Shown: positions 10,472-19,781, counted from the stretch's first letter. The stretch: DNA of 64,000 nucleotides from Schlegelella_A sp963778525 (GCA_963778525.1 CAVZUJ010000009.1:248001-312000), one strand, 5' to 3'. Numbers and translations: made by a program. The notes: generated by a model from the sequence alone, not told the origin.

Positions 10472-12025
10472 ATGCAGATGCCCGCCTCCGCTTCAGAGTT
10501 CGACGTCGCCGTGGTCGGCGGCGGTGTCAACGGCACCGGCATCGCGCGCGACCTCGCGGGCCGCGGAGCCCGCGTCCTCCTTTGCGAGAAGGACGACCTC
10601 GCCGCGCACACCTCGTCGTCGTCGACCAAGCTGATCCATGGCGGCCTGCGCTACCTCGAGTATCGGGAGTTCGCGCTGGTGCGAAAGGCGCTGCGCGAGC
10701 GCGAGGTGCTGCTCAAGGGCGCGCCGCACATCATGCGGCCGCTGCGCTTCGTGATGCCGCACGATCCCTCGATGCGGCCGGTATGGATGATTCGCATCGG
10801 CCTGTTCCTCTACGACCATCTCGCGCATCGCGAGGTGCTGCCGGCGTCGCGCACCGTCGATCTGCGCCACTACGTCGCGGGCGTGCCCTTGAAGCCGCAA
10901 TTCAGGAAGGGCTTCGTCTACTCCGACGGTTGGGTCGACGATGCCCGGCTGGTGGCGCTGTGCGCGCTCGATGCCGCCGAGCGCGGCGCGACGGTGCTGA
11001 CGCGCACGGCCTGCGTCGATGCCGTGCGCGGCGCCGAGCGCTGGCAGCTGAATCTGCAGTCGGCCGACGGGGCTATGCGACAGGTCTCGGCGCGCGTCCT
11101 CGTCAACGCCGCGGGGCCCTGGGCGGCCGAATTCCTGATGGCACACGCCCATGTCGCCGATCGCGTCCACCTGCGCCTCATCAAGGGCAGCCACATCGTC
11201 GTGCCCAAGCTCTTCGAGCACGACCACGCCTACATCTTCCAGAACCCCGACGGCCGGATCATCTTCGCCATTCCCTACGAAGGCGAGTTCACGCTCATCG
11301 GCACCACCGATGTCGAGCACCACGGCGCCATCGGCGAAGCCAGGGCCGAGCCCGACGAGATCGCCTACCTGTGCGAGCAGGCCAGCCGCTATTTCGCCAA
11401 GCCGGTGACGCCCGACGAGGTGGTGTGGACCTACAGCGGCGTGCGGCCGTTGATCGACGACGAATCGGGCAACCCGGCCGCGGTGACGCGCGACTACCGG
11501 CTCGAGCTCGACAGCGGGCGCGAGGGTGCGGCGCAGGCGCCCTTGCTCTCCGTCTGGGGCGGCAAGATCACGACCTTTCGAAAGCTTGCCGAAGAGGCGG
11601 CAGACCGGCTCGCGCCGCTGCTTTCAGGCACGCCGCTCGGCGCCCCCTGGACCGAGCACGCCACGCTGCCCGGCGGCGATCTGCAGGCCTGGCTCGGCAC
11701 GGCGGCGCCGCCGGCCAACGACGTCGTCACAACCTTCGAGCGCTTCGTCGCCGAGCTGGCGGCGCGTCATCCCTCGCTGCCGGCAGCGCTCGTGCAACGC
11801 CTCGCACGCGCTTACGGAACCCGCGCCGAAGCGGTGTTGAAGGACGGCCTCGGCCGCGAGGTTGCGCCGCAAGTCTTCGAAGCCGAGCTCGCGTACTTGC
11901 GCCGCGTCGAGTGGGCGCGCAGCGGTGACGACGTGTTGTGGCGGCGCAGCAAGCTCGGCCTGCATCTGCGCCCTGAAGCGCGCGAGGCCGTCGCCGCCTG
12001 GATGGCCGGCCCCCTGCGCTCGTAG
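10472..12025 (+). CDS. glpD: Aerobic glycerol-3-phosphate dehydrogenase GlpD
   Basis: This 517-residue FAD enzyme oxidises sn-glycerol 3-phosphate to dihydroxyacetone phosphate at the inner-membrane face and feeds electrons to quinones. The dinucleotide fold is at about 9-38 (FDVAVVGGGVNGTGIARDLA), followed by the family signature STKLIHGGLRYLEYREF. LVNAAGPWAAEF, LIKGSHIVVPKLF, IGTTDVEH and WTYSGVRPLIDD mark the cap and substrate regions, and a C-terminal domain of about 130 residues is present. The frame is intact, unlike the adjacent glpK. The start at 10472 was chosen because it leaves ten residues before the FAD motif. Confidence 0.95.
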   Translation: MQMPASASEFDVAVVGGGVNGTGIARDLAGRGARVLLCEKDDLAAHTSSSSTKLIHGGLRYLEYREFALVRKALREREVLLKGAPHIMRPLRFVMPHDPSMRPVWMIRIGLFLYDHLAHREVLPASRTVDLRHYVAGVPLKPQFRKGFVYSDGWVDDARLVALCALDAAERGATVLTRTACVDAVRGAERWQLNLQSADGAMRQVSARVLVNAAGPWAAEFLMAHAHVADRVHLRLIKGSHIVVPKLFEHDHAYIFQNPDGRIIFAIPYEGEFTLIGTTDVEHHGAIGEARAEPDEIAYLCEQASRYFAKPVTPDEVVWTYSGVRPLIDDESGNPAAVTRDYRLELDSGREGAAQAPLLSVWGGKITTFRKLAEEAADRLAPLLSGTPLGAPWTEHATLPGGDLQAWLGTAAPPANDVVTTFERFVAELAARHPSLPAALVQRLARAYGTRAEAVLKDGLGREVAPQVFEAELAYLRRVEWARSGDDVLWRRSKLGLHLRPEAREAVAAWMAGPLRS

Positions 12026-12103
12026 GGAGCAGAGAAGAGCGACGCGAAGGACGACACCTATGTGGGCTTTCGCGCGGCCGGCGCGTCCGTAGATCGCGCT
12101 TCG

Positions 12104-12622
12104 CTAGCGAACATCCGGCGCGTCCGGCAATTCGTTCGGATAGGCCGTGGCAAGCTCGCCGTTCGCACGCGGGAAATGGCGCACGAGCAGCACATCCACC
12201 GCATCGATCGCGCGATCGAGACCGGCGGCGAAATCGCCGCCGCGAAACGGCTCCTTCATCTGCGTCGCGATCGCGTCCCAGGCCGCCGGATCGGCGCGCC
12301 GGTCGATGCCGCGATCGGCGACGATCTCGATCGCGTGCTCTGCGAGCAACACGTAGACGAGCACGCCGTTGTTGTGCTCGGTGTCCCAGACGCGAAGCTT
12401 GCCGAACATCGCCAGCGCACGCTCGCGCGCGCTCGCACCGCGGCGCAGGTAGCTGAGCGGCAAGCCGGCCTCGACGCAGACCCGGATCTGCCCGGTGTGG
12501 CGCGCCTCGCTCGCAGCCACCCGGGCCGCGATCCGGGCCTTGCCACCGGCGCCGAGGGCGCGCTCGGCGTCGCGCTCGTCGAGCAGGCGATGCTTGAGCA
12601 AGCGCGACAGGACGTTCGCCAT
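12104..12622 (-). CDS. TPM-domain (TLP18.3/Psb32/MOLO-1-like) protein, cytosolic
   Basis: This 172-residue protein carries a TPM-like fold with KLRVWDTEHNNGVLVYVLLA, EIVADRGIDRRADPAAWDAI and a C-terminal GGDFAAGLDRAIDAVDVLLV. It has no signal peptide, so it is probably cytosolic or membrane-associated through its partners. The ATG at 12622 shares one base with the stop of the upstream TPM protein (TGATG); a GTG one codon earlier is possible. In proteobacteria this gene typically follows lemA and a larger TPM protein, as here. The biochemical role is unknown. Confidence 0.85.
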   Translation of the reverse strand: MANVLSRLLKHRLLDERDAERALGAGGKARIAARVAASEARHTGQIRVCVEAGLPLSYLRRGASARERALAMFGKLRVWDTEHNNGVLVYVLLAEHAIEIVADRGIDRRADPAAWDAIATQMKEPFRGGDFAAGLDRAIDAVDVLLVRHFPRANGELATAYPNELPDAPDVR

Positions 12623-13518
12623 CACCAGCTCCCGGAAGCACCGCCTCCGCCGAAATCACCCCCGCCGCCGGAGCTGAAGCCGCCGCCACCTCCGCCGCCC
12701 CCGCCGCCGAAGCCACCGCCACCGCCGCCCCAGATCACCGGCCCGATGCCGCCACGGCCGCCGCCCGAGCCGACGCCCATGACGCCGACAACGAAGAGCG
12801 CGACGAGGCCGGCGCCACCGGCGACCAGAAGGCTCGTCGTGAGCAGCCAGCCGATGCCGCCGACAGCGCCACCGGTGAGCAGGGCGCCGCCCTTGCGCCC
12901 GAACAGGCGCGTCAGGATGCCGCCGAGGATGGGGACGCCAACGAAGAGGAAGAGCGCCAGGTTCTGGAAGTCGAAGCCGTGCGAGGCGCGCGTGCCGCCG
13001 CCTTGCGAGCGCGGCGAAGGCGGCGGCAGGCTTTCGCCGGCGATCGCCTCGCCGACGCGATCGACGGCGCGATTGAGGCCGCCGGCGTAGTCGCCGGCGC
13101 GAAAGGCCGGCGTCACCTGCTCGCTGATGATGCGGCCGGCAAGGAGGTCGGGCACCGCGCCTTCGAGCGTCTTGGCCGGCGCGATGGTGATGCGCCTGTC
13201 GTTCTTCGCGACCACGATCAGCAGGCCGTCGCCGATGCCGCGCCGGCCGATCTTGTACTGGTCGCCCAGGCGCTGGGTGAACGAGGCGATGTCTTCCGGT
13301 GCCGTCGTCGGCACCATCACCACCACGACCTGCGCGCCATTTTTTGTCTCGATCGCCTCGAGCTTGGCCGAGAGCGCCTGCGTCTGCTGCGGCGTCAGCG
13401 TGCCGGTCTGGTCGATGACGCGGCCGCTGAGGGGCGGCACCGGCACGAGATCCTGCGCCGCTGCCGCACCTGCACCGGCGAGCGCGCAGGCGGCAGCGAG
13501 AGCGGCGAGCCAGCGCAC
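12622..13518 (-). CDS. YgcG-like TPM-domain membrane protein with glycine-rich tail
   Basis: This 298-residue protein has an N-terminal signal (WLAALAAACALAGAGAAAAQ) and a periplasmic TPM domain at about 30-170 (GRVIDQTGTLTPQQTQAL, NGAQVVVVMVPTTAPEDIAS, IGRRGIGDGLLIVVAKNDRR). Hydrophobic helices follow at about 190-240. The last 50 residues are almost pure Gly/Ser ending GGGASGSW, the usual YgcG-type tail. The start is taken as the GTG at 13518, just after the lemA stop. The three-gene set lemA, ygcG-like and small TPM is conserved in Gram-negatives, with a suspected envelope role that is not defined. Confidence 0.85.
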   Translation of the reverse strand: MRWLAALAAACALAGAGAAAAQDLVPVPPLSGRVIDQTGTLTPQQTQALSAKLEAIETKNGAQVVVVMVPTTAPEDIASFTQRLGDQYKIGRRGIGDGLLIVVAKNDRRITIAPAKTLEGAVPDLLAGRIISEQVTPAFRAGDYAGGLNRAVDRVGEAIAGESLPPPSPRSQGGGTRASHGFDFQNLALFLFVGVPILGGILTRLFGRKGGALLTGGAVGGIGWLLTTSLLVAGGAGLVALFVVGVMGVGSGGGRGGIGPVIWGGGGGGFGGGGGGGGGGFSSGGGGDFGGGGASGSW

Positions 13519-13547
13519 GCGACGGCCTGGGGCAGCGAGCGCCGGGT

Positions 13548-14186
13548 TCAGCGCGGCGCCGAGGCCGGCTTGCTGAAGTCGACCGTCGGCGGCACCGAGA
13601 TCTGGGCTTCGTTCTGGACCGTGAAGTTCGGCTTGGCCTTGTAGCCGAAGATCATCGCCGTGAAGTTGGTCGGCACGCTGCGGACCTTGACGTTGTAGGC
13701 CTGCACCGCCTGCACATAGCGGTTGCGCGCCACGGTGATGCGGTTCTCGGTGCCTTCGAGCGTGACGCGCAGATCCTGGAACGCCTGGTTGGCGCGCAGG
13801 CTCGGATACCGCTCGCTCACGACCATCAGGCGCGACAGCGCGCCGCTCAGCTCGCCCTGCGCCTTCTGGAATTTGTCGAAGGCCTCGGGGTCGTTGACGA
13901 GCTCGGGCGTGGCCTGGATCGAGGTCGCCTTGGCGCGCGCTTCGATGACCTTGGTCAGGGTGTCCTGCTCGAAGGCGGCCTCGCCCTTGACGGTGGCCAC
14001 GATGTTGGGCACGAGATCGGCACGCCGCTGGTACTGGTTCAACACTTCCGACCACGAAGCCTTGACCGTTTCGTCGAGACTCTGGAAGTCGTTGTACCCG
14101 CAGCCCGAAGCGACGAGCGCCGAAAGGACGGCGATCGAGGCCAGGCCGAGACGGCGCAGGGTCGTGACCGAAAGAGCGTGGTGCAT
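13548..14186 (-). CDS. lemA: LemA family protein with lipobox
   Basis: This 212-residue protein has a lipoprotein-type leader (SALVASGC) followed by the LemA core: LDETVKASWSEVLNQYQRRA, DLVPNIVATVKGEAAFEQDT, FQKAQGELSGALSRLMVVSE, YPSLRANQAFQDLRVTLEGT and ENRITVARNRYVQAVQAYN. LemA proteins are small helical membrane-anchored proteins of unknown function. Many have a plain N-terminal helix; the cysteine here suggests lipid anchoring. It is the first gene of the lemA-TPM-TPM operon. Confidence 0.92.
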   Translation of the reverse strand: MHHALSVTTLRRLGLASIAVLSALVASGCGYNDFQSLDETVKASWSEVLNQYQRRADLVPNIVATVKGEAAFEQDTLTKVIEARAKATSIQATPELVNDPEAFDKFQKAQGELSGALSRLMVVSERYPSLRANQAFQDLRVTLEGTENRITVARNRYVQAVQAYNVKVRSVPTNFTAMIFGYKAKPNFTVQNEAQISVPPTVDFSKPASAPR

Positions 14187-14249
14187 CGCGCGACCTTTTC
14201 TGGATAGGGCCGGCGATCGTACCGTGCCGGGACTATGCTTCCGGCCACC

Positions 14250-15116
14250 ATGAGCACAGACCACCCTTCCTTCAGCCTGCATGGGCCGGGCGAGCCGCGC
14301 ACGCCACTGGTTCTCGACTCGCCGCATTCGGGCTTCGATTTCCCCGCCGACTTCGGCGCCGTCGTCAGCGAGTTCGAGCTGCGCGACGGCGAAGACTGCT
14401 TCGTCGACGAGCTCTGGATGCCGGCCACCGAGCGCGGCATCGGCCTGATCGCGGCGCGCGTTCCGCGCACCTACATCGACTACAACCGGCACGCCGGCGA
14501 CATCGACCTGGCCCTCATCGAAGGCGGCCACTGGCCCGGCGAGCATGTGCCGAGCGGCAAGGCCCGGCTCGGCAAGGCGCTGATCTGGCGAACCCTGGAC
14601 GACGGCGTCGACATCTACGACCGCAAGCTCGGCGTCGAAGAGGTGCGGCATCGCATCGAGCGCTATCACCGGCCCTATCACCACGCCTTGCAAAAGCGGA
14701 TCGAGGCGACGCACGCGCGCTTCGGCGCCAGCTGGCACATCGACTGCCATTCGATGAACGCGGTGGCCGGCGCGCAAGGCGAAGGCGGCGCCGGCGCGAC
14801 GCGCGCCGATGTCGTGCTTGGCGATCGCGACGGCACGACCTGCGATCCCGCCTTCACGGCGTTCGTCCGGGCGCACCTCGCCAACCTCGGCTACGACGTC
14901 AAGGTCAACGATCCGTACAAGGGCGTCGAGCTGGTGCGCGCTTATTCGAACCCGGCCACGCGCCGCATGAGCCTGCAGCTCGAGGTCAACAAGCGGCTCT
15001 ACATGGACCAGGCGACGCGCCAGAAGACCGCCGGCTTCGCGACCTTGCAGAAGGACCTGGCCTCGCTCGTCGACGCCTTGCTCGACTACACCGCGAGCGC
15101 GACGCGCGCGCCCTGA
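14250..15116 (+). CDS. N-formylglutamate amidohydrolase-family protein
   Basis: This 288-residue enzyme belongs to the FGase/HutG2 superfamily (PF05013-like), cytosolic Zn-dependent hydrolases that release formate from N-formyl-L-glutamate or act on related substrates. Visible family motifs are LVLDSPHSGFDFPADF, EDCFVDELWMPATERGIGLI, RTYIDYNR, a central HIDCHSM and the C-terminal LQLEVNKRLYMDQ. The start is set at the ATG at 14250; an in-frame ATG five codons earlier is possible. No other histidine-utilisation genes are nearby, so the substrate is uncertain. Confidence 0.85.
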   Translation: MSTDHPSFSLHGPGEPRTPLVLDSPHSGFDFPADFGAVVSEFELRDGEDCFVDELWMPATERGIGLIAARVPRTYIDYNRHAGDIDLALIEGGHWPGEHVPSGKARLGKALIWRTLDDGVDIYDRKLGVEEVRHRIERYHRPYHHALQKRIEATHARFGASWHIDCHSMNAVAGAQGEGGAGATRADVVLGDRDGTTCDPAFTAFVRAHLANLGYDVKVNDPYKGVELVRAYSNPATRRMSLQLEVNKRLYMDQATRQKTAGFATLQKDLASLVDALLDYTASATRAP

Positions 15117-15129
15117 GCGCGGCGCGGGC

Positions 15130-16588
15130 TCACGCCTTGGCGCCGAGCGGCAGCGACAGCGTCGCCACGGCGCCGCCATCCGGGCCGTTCTTCAAGGCCG
15201 CCCGGCCGCGGTGCAGCTCGGCGATCTCCTTGACGAACGACAGCCCGAGCCCGGTGCTCTTCTTCTTCGTCGCCGGCCGCGGCAACGAATAGAACTTCTC
15301 GAAGACCTTGCTTTCTGCGTACTCGGGAATTCCGGGGCCGGCGTCGCGAACGACGATGTCGCAGCTGCGCACCTTCGCCACCACCTCGATGCGGACGACG
15401 CCGCCGGGCGGCGAGAAGTCGAGGGCGTTGTCGAGCAGGTTGGCAACCGCACGATGCAGGAGAAAGGCGTCGCCGTCGACCACCGGCGAAGCCCCGTCGG
15501 GCTCAACGATCTCGATCCGCAGTCCGCGCGCCAGGGCGACGGGCGCCGCGGCCGCGACGGCTTCGGCCAGCAGCGGCCCGATCGGCACCGGCACGGCGTG
15601 ATCGAGGCTCTTGCGCGACTCGAGCGCGGTGAGCTCGAGCATGCGGTCGACGAGCTCCTGGATCCGCTGCGTCTCGCGCGCGATGTTGGCGATGAAGCGG
15701 GTCCGGTCGGCATCCGGCATCGGCTCCTGCAGGAGCTCGGCGGCGCCGCGGATCGCCGAGAGCGGCCCTTTCACTTCGTGCGTCAAGGTCTGCACGTAGT
15801 CGGCCACGTAGTTGCGGCCGGCGAGCGCGTCGCGCATCTCGTCGTAGGCCGCGCCGATGGCGCCGAGGGCGCGCCGGCCCAGGCGCGGCAGGCTGAACGA
15901 GCGCTGCGCCCGGACGTAGCGCACATAGTCGGCAATGAGCCCGAAGGGCCGCACCAGCCAGACCGAGAGGATCATCACCAGGAGGGCCACCGCGACCACC
16001 GAAGTGGCCCCGAGCAGCAGCGTCTTCCTGCGCGCGGCCTCGATGAACTGGCCGAAGCTCTGCACCGGCTTGCCGACGCTGACGGCGCCGACGATGGCGC
16101 CCTGGCCGTCGCTCGCCTTCTCGCGGATCGGCACCGCCACGTACATCACCGAGGTGCGCGGATCGCCTTCGACGTCGGCCGTGGTGCGCGCGCCGTAGCG
16201 GCCGCGCAGGGCGAGAAAGACATCGTGCCATTGCGAATGGTCGGCGCCGAGCCCGGCGCCGCTCGAATCGAAGAGCACCGTGCCCGAGCGGTCGACGACG
16301 GTCATGCGCAGCTCCACACGGGTCTTCTCGACGCCGTAGATGTCGGCGCTGAAGCGGCGCTCGTGCAGGCTGCGAAAGACCGGCGGCAACGCGTCGACAC
16401 GGAGCGTGCCGTCGGGCGAGGAAGTCTCGATCAGCGAGGCCACGAAATAGGCCGTCTCGACCAGCGATTCCTCGGCCGACTCGCGGTAGCGCGGATCGAT
16501 GTCGCCGAGCTGGCGATACATCAGGAACGCCACGCCGAGGGCGTAGGCGACGAGGATGCCGATGAAGATGCGGTTGCGTCGGACTCAC
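15130..16588 (-). CDS. creC: CreC-type sensor histidine kinase
   Basis: This is an inner-membrane sensor. It has a first helix near the N-terminus (FIGILVAYALGVAFLM), a periplasmic region with DPRYRESAEESLVETAYFV, a second helix (LLLGATSVVAVALLVMILSV), a HAMP-like linker, the phospho-acceptor motif RNYVADYVQTLTHEVKGPLS and the ATPase N, G1 and G2 boxes (NLLDNALDFS, DAGPGI, GLGLS). It phosphorylates CreB. The continuous frame begins at a GTG at 16533 inside the first helix. The GTG at 16588 overlaps the creB stop by 4 nt and would be the natural start if one extra base lies near 16576. Confidence 0.85.
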
Positions 16589-17320
16589 TGCGTCGGCAGT
16601 GCAGGCAGGTCTTCGGCCAGCGCATAGCCGCTGCCGCGATGGGTGCGGATAGGCTCGTCGTTCGGCGCGATCGTCTTCATCTTGGCGCGCAAGGTCTTGA
16701 CATGCGCGTCCACCGTGCGATCCATGCTCTCGGTGTCGTTGCCCCAGACGCGCTCGAGCAAGCGCGTCGCGCGAGAACACATGGCCGGGCCGCGCCGCCA
16801 GCGTCTTGAGCAGATGGAACTCGTAGCGCGACAGCTCGAGGGCGCGGCCGTAGTAGCGGATCTGCATCCGGCCTTCGTCGACGGCGAGCGGCGGCACGGC
16901 CGCGGTGCCGACCGCGAGCGATTTGTCGGCATCAGTCGGCGCGGCGGCCGGCGGACGCGCACTGCGGCGCAGGATGCCGCGCACCCGCGCCACCAGCTCG
17001 CGCGGCGAGAACGGCTTGGCGATGTAGTCGTCGGCGCCGAGCTCGAGCCCGACGACGCGGTCGATCTCGTCGCTGCGTGCAGTCAGGAACACGACCGGCA
17101 GGTCGCTCGTCTCGCGGATCCGCTTGAAGACCTCGAAGCCGCTCGTGTCGGGCAAGCCGACATCGAGAATGACGAGCGCCGGCGGCTCCCTGGCGATATG
17201 CGCCAGCGCATCTTCGCCGGTCGCGCACCAGGCCGGCTCGAAGCCCTCGGTGCGAAGGGCATATTGCAGCGTGTCGGCGATGCCGGACTCGTCCTCGACG
17301 ATCAGGACCTTGGGCCTCAT
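16585..17320 (-). pseudogene. creB: CreB-type response regulator, one frameshift
   Basis: This OmpR-class transcription regulator has a receiver domain with acidic pocket E9/D10, phospho-acceptor D53 in VILDVGLPD and K102 in AKPFSP. A winged-helix DNA-binding domain follows (LELSRYEFHLLKTLAARPGH, ERVWGNDTESMDRTVDAHVK, RTHRGSGYALAED). A single extra base near 16762 breaks the frame within the HTH region; the correct sequence RDALLERVWG is restored on removing it. It lies between cysK and creC with ATGA/GTGA overlaps on both sides, indicating one translationally coupled operon. Confidence 0.88.
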
Positions 17321-18235
17321 GCCGGCAGGAAGCCTTCGATGGAGAAATAGCGCTCGCCGGTGTCGTAGTTGAACCCGAGGATCGTCGAGCCCGGCGGCGA
17401 TCTCCGGCAGCTTCTGCGCGATCGCGGCCAGCGTCGCGCCCGACGAGATGCCCACGAGCAAGCCCTCTTCGCGGGCCGAGCGCCGCGCCATCTCGCGCGC
17501 CGCTTCGGCTTCGACCTGGATCACGCCGTCGAGCAGGTCGACATGCAGGTTCTTCGGGATGAAGCCGGCGCCGATGCCCTGGATCGGATGCGGGCTGGGC
17601 TTGCCGCCGCTGATCACCGGCGACGCGCTCGGCTCGACGGCATAGACCTTGAGCTTGGGCCACATCTTCTTCAGCACCATGGCGCAGCCGGTGATGTGCC
17701 CGCCGGTGCCGACCCCGGTGATCAAGGCGTCGACGCCGCTCGGGAAGTCGGCGGCGATCTCCTCGGCCGTCGTGCGCGCATGGACCTCGATGTTGGCCGG
17801 GTTCTCGAACTGCTGCGGCATCCACGCGCCCGGTGTCGAGGCGACGATCTCCTGGGCTCGCGCGATCGACCCGTTCATGCCTTTTTCGCGCGGCGTGAGC
17901 TCGAAGGTGGCGCCATACGCCAGCATCAGCCGGCGCCGCTCGATGCTCATGCTGTCGGGCATCACGAGCACGAGCTTGTAGCCCTTGACCGCGGCCACCA
18001 TGGCCAGTCCGACGCCGGTGTTGCCCGAGGTCGGCTCGACGATCGTGGCGCCCGGCTTGAGCGCTCCCGATGCCTCGGCGGCCTCGACCATCGCCAGCGC
18101 GATGCGGTCCTTGATCGAGCCGCCGGGGTTCGAGCGCTCGCTCTTGACGTAGACGCTGTGGGTCGCGCCGAACAGGCGATTGATCCGGATATGCGGCGTC
18201 TTTCCGATGGTGTGGAGAACGTCGTTGGCAAGCAT
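17317..18235 (-). pseudogene. cysK: Cysteine synthase A (O-acetylserine sulfhydrylase), C-terminal frameshift
   Basis: This PLP enzyme makes L-cysteine from O-acetylserine and sulfide. Visible are the PLP lysine in NPGGSIKDR, the substrate loop TSGNTG, the phosphate-binding loop GVGTGGHITG and the serine loop ISSGA. The corrected length is about 305 aa, normal for CysK. One extra base near 17391, after LPEIAAG, knocks the last 21 codons out of frame; removing it restores GSTILGFNYDTGERYFSIEG, a typical ending. The stop overlaps the creB start, an unusual coupling of cysteine synthesis with a two-component system. Confidence 0.9.
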
Positions 18236-18333
18236 CGCAGCCCCTTTGTTCCCGAGTCCGTCCCGAGCCGTGCGGCGATTATGTTCTCGGCCTTCGCAGC
18301 GGATCGGCCGGCAGGCGTTTGCGACAATGCCCG

Positions 18334-19425
18334 ATGCCCTCGGTGCTGCTGAACGACACTTTCCTGCGTGCCTGCTTGTCGCAGCCCGTACCCGTGACCC
18401 CGGTCTGGCTGATGCGCCAGGCCGGCCGCTACCTGCCCGAATACCAGGCGACACGAGCCCGTGCGGGCAGCTTCATGGGCTTGGCGACGAATCCCGAGCT
18501 CGCGACCGAGGTGACGCTGCAACCGCTCGAGCGCTATGCGCTCGATGCCGCGATTCTCTTCAGCGACATCCTGACGGTGCCCGACGCCATGGGCCTCGGC
18601 CTGACCTTCGCCGCAGGCGAGGGGCCGCGCTTCGCCCACCCGCTGCGCGATGAAAGTGCGGTTGCCAGGCTGGCGGTGCCCGACATGGCCAAGCTGCGCT
18701 ACGTCTTCGATGCCATGGCCTCGGTCCGCAAGGCGCTCGCAGGCCGGGTGCCGCTGATCGGCTTTTCGGGCAGCCCCTGGACGCTCGCCTGCTACATGGT
18801 CGAAGGCGCCGGCTCGGACGACTATCGCCTCGTCAAGACCATGCTCTATGCGCGGCCCGATCTGCTGCATCGCATCCTGGAGATCAATGCCGAGGCGGTG
18901 GCGCTCTATCTCAACGCCCAGATCGACGCCGGAGCGCAGGCCGTCATGATCTTCGACAGCTGGGGCGGCATCCTCGCCGACGGCGCCTTCCAGGCCTTCA
19001 GCCTGGCCTACACGGAACGCGTGCTGCGTCGCCTCAAGCGCGACGCCGACGGCCGGCGGGTGCCGCACATCGTGTTCACCAAGGGTGGCGGCCCTTGGCT
19101 CGAGGCCATCGGCAAGCTCGGTGCCGATGTCGTCGGCGTCGACTGGACCGTCCATCTCGGCGCGGCCCGCGGCCGGGTCGGCGAAGGCGTCGCCCTGCAA
19201 GGCAATCTCGATCCGAACGTCCTCTTCGCGGGACCCGAGGCGATCCGCAGCGAGGTCGCCCGAACGCTTGCCAGCTTTCACGCGACCGCCTCCCCGACCC
19301 GCAACGGACACGTGTTCAACCTCGGTCATGGCATCAGCCAGCACACGCCCGCGGCGGACGTCGGCGCCCTCGTCGATGCGGTTCATGAGCTGTCGCGGCC
19401 ATACCACGAGCAGCTCGAGGCGTGA
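18334..19425 (+). CDS. hemE: Uroporphyrinogen decarboxylase HemE
   Basis: This 363-residue cytosolic enzyme converts uroporphyrinogen III to coproporphyrinogen III in heme synthesis. Signatures are PVWLMRQAGRYLPEYQATRA, ILFSDILTVPDAMGLGL, GFSGSPWTLACYMVEG, IFDSWGG and GNLDPNVLF, and HVFNLGHGI near the end. The frame is intact and the length is standard. The ATG at 18334 places the first conserved residues correctly; an in-frame ATG five codons upstream is less likely. A 98-bp gap separates it from the divergent cysK operon. Confidence 0.96.
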   Translation: MPSVLLNDTFLRACLSQPVPVTPVWLMRQAGRYLPEYQATRARAGSFMGLATNPELATEVTLQPLERYALDAAILFSDILTVPDAMGLGLTFAAGEGPRFAHPLRDESAVARLAVPDMAKLRYVFDAMASVRKALAGRVPLIGFSGSPWTLACYMVEGAGSDDYRLVKTMLYARPDLLHRILEINAEAVALYLNAQIDAGAQAVMIFDSWGGILADGAFQAFSLAYTERVLRRLKRDADGRRVPHIVFTKGGGPWLEAIGKLGADVVGVDWTVHLGAARGRVGEGVALQGNLDPNVLFAGPEAIRSEVARTLASFHATASPTRNGHVFNLGHGISQHTPAADVGALVDAVHELSRPYHEQLEA

Positions 19426-19469
19426 CGAAAATCACGGGCTGCCGCTGTACCTCGAAGAAATGCGGTGAG

Positions 19470-19479
19470 TGAGCGCTCA
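19470..19479. promoter_or_regulatory. Perfect 10-bp palindrome TGAGCGCTCA
   Basis: This self-complementary decamer lies 45 bp after the hemE stop and immediately before the TTGACT hexamer, in the position of an operator overlapping a promoter. The regulator is unknown and the match could be chance. Confidence 0.35.
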
Positions 19480-19664
19480 GGGCTTGACTTATCCCCATGA
19501 CTTTGATCTGTCATAAATTTCCGCGCCGCTGCTGCACCGCATCAACGCATTTTTCGGCAGCGTCCGTAAGTCGTTGATTTCATTGAGGTCGTGGACTTGC
19601 CGCGAAAGCGTGCAGGCTGTCGCCAATCGAGACGCAGCAAGCGTTTCGAGGGAGCGCGGGGCGG

Positions 19665-19699
19665 TTCTCCACAAAGTTACCCACAGCGACGGTGGAGAA
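19665..19699. repeat. 8-bp inverted repeat with DnaA-box-like arms
   Basis: TTCTCCAC (19665-19672) and GTGGAGAA (19692-19699) are exact inverse complements around a 19-nt spacer. The spacer carries TTACCCACA (19677-19685). TTCTCCACA and TTACCCACA each differ from the DnaA consensus TTWTNCACA at one position. This may be a protein-binding array or an RNA hairpin. Confidence 0.5.
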
Positions 19700-19747
19700 T
19701 TTCAAAAGCATCAACAAATCATGGACTTACAGGGTTTAGTTGAAGTC

Positions 19748-19770
19748 ATGCGCCGATTTCCGTGGCGCAT
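19748..19770. repeat. 7-bp inverted repeat just upstream of priA
   Basis: ATGCGCC (19748-19754) and GGCGCAT (19764-19770) form a perfect stem with a 9-nt loop, ending 11 nt before the priA ATG. It could mask or shape the priA ribosome site. Confidence 0.4.
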
Positions 19771-19781
19771 TTAATGAAAGC

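Larger units (their letters stand above)
19426..19781. other. 356-bp hemE-priA intergenic region with repeats, AT-richer than its surroundings
   Basis: This is the only long gene-free stretch in the window. It is visibly less GC-rich than its flanks and contains a 10-bp palindrome (19470-19479), a TTGACT hexamer (19484-19489), several 9-mers close to a DnaA box, and two inverted repeats. I find no convincing coding frame; the short plus-strand reading at 19574-19774 has no recognisable content and poor codon bias. It probably holds the priA promoter and possibly a small RNA or regulatory structure. Confidence 0.6.

Noticed and set aside
12622..12780. Simple-sequence repeat or CRISPR-like array
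   Set aside because: The GGC/GCC-rich repeats encode the Gly-rich tail of the YgcG-like protein and have no spacers.
19426..19781. Chromosomal replication origin
   Set aside because: The DnaA-like 9-mers all deviate from consensus and no dnaA, dnaN, parA or gidA is near. hemE and priA do not flank origins in this group.
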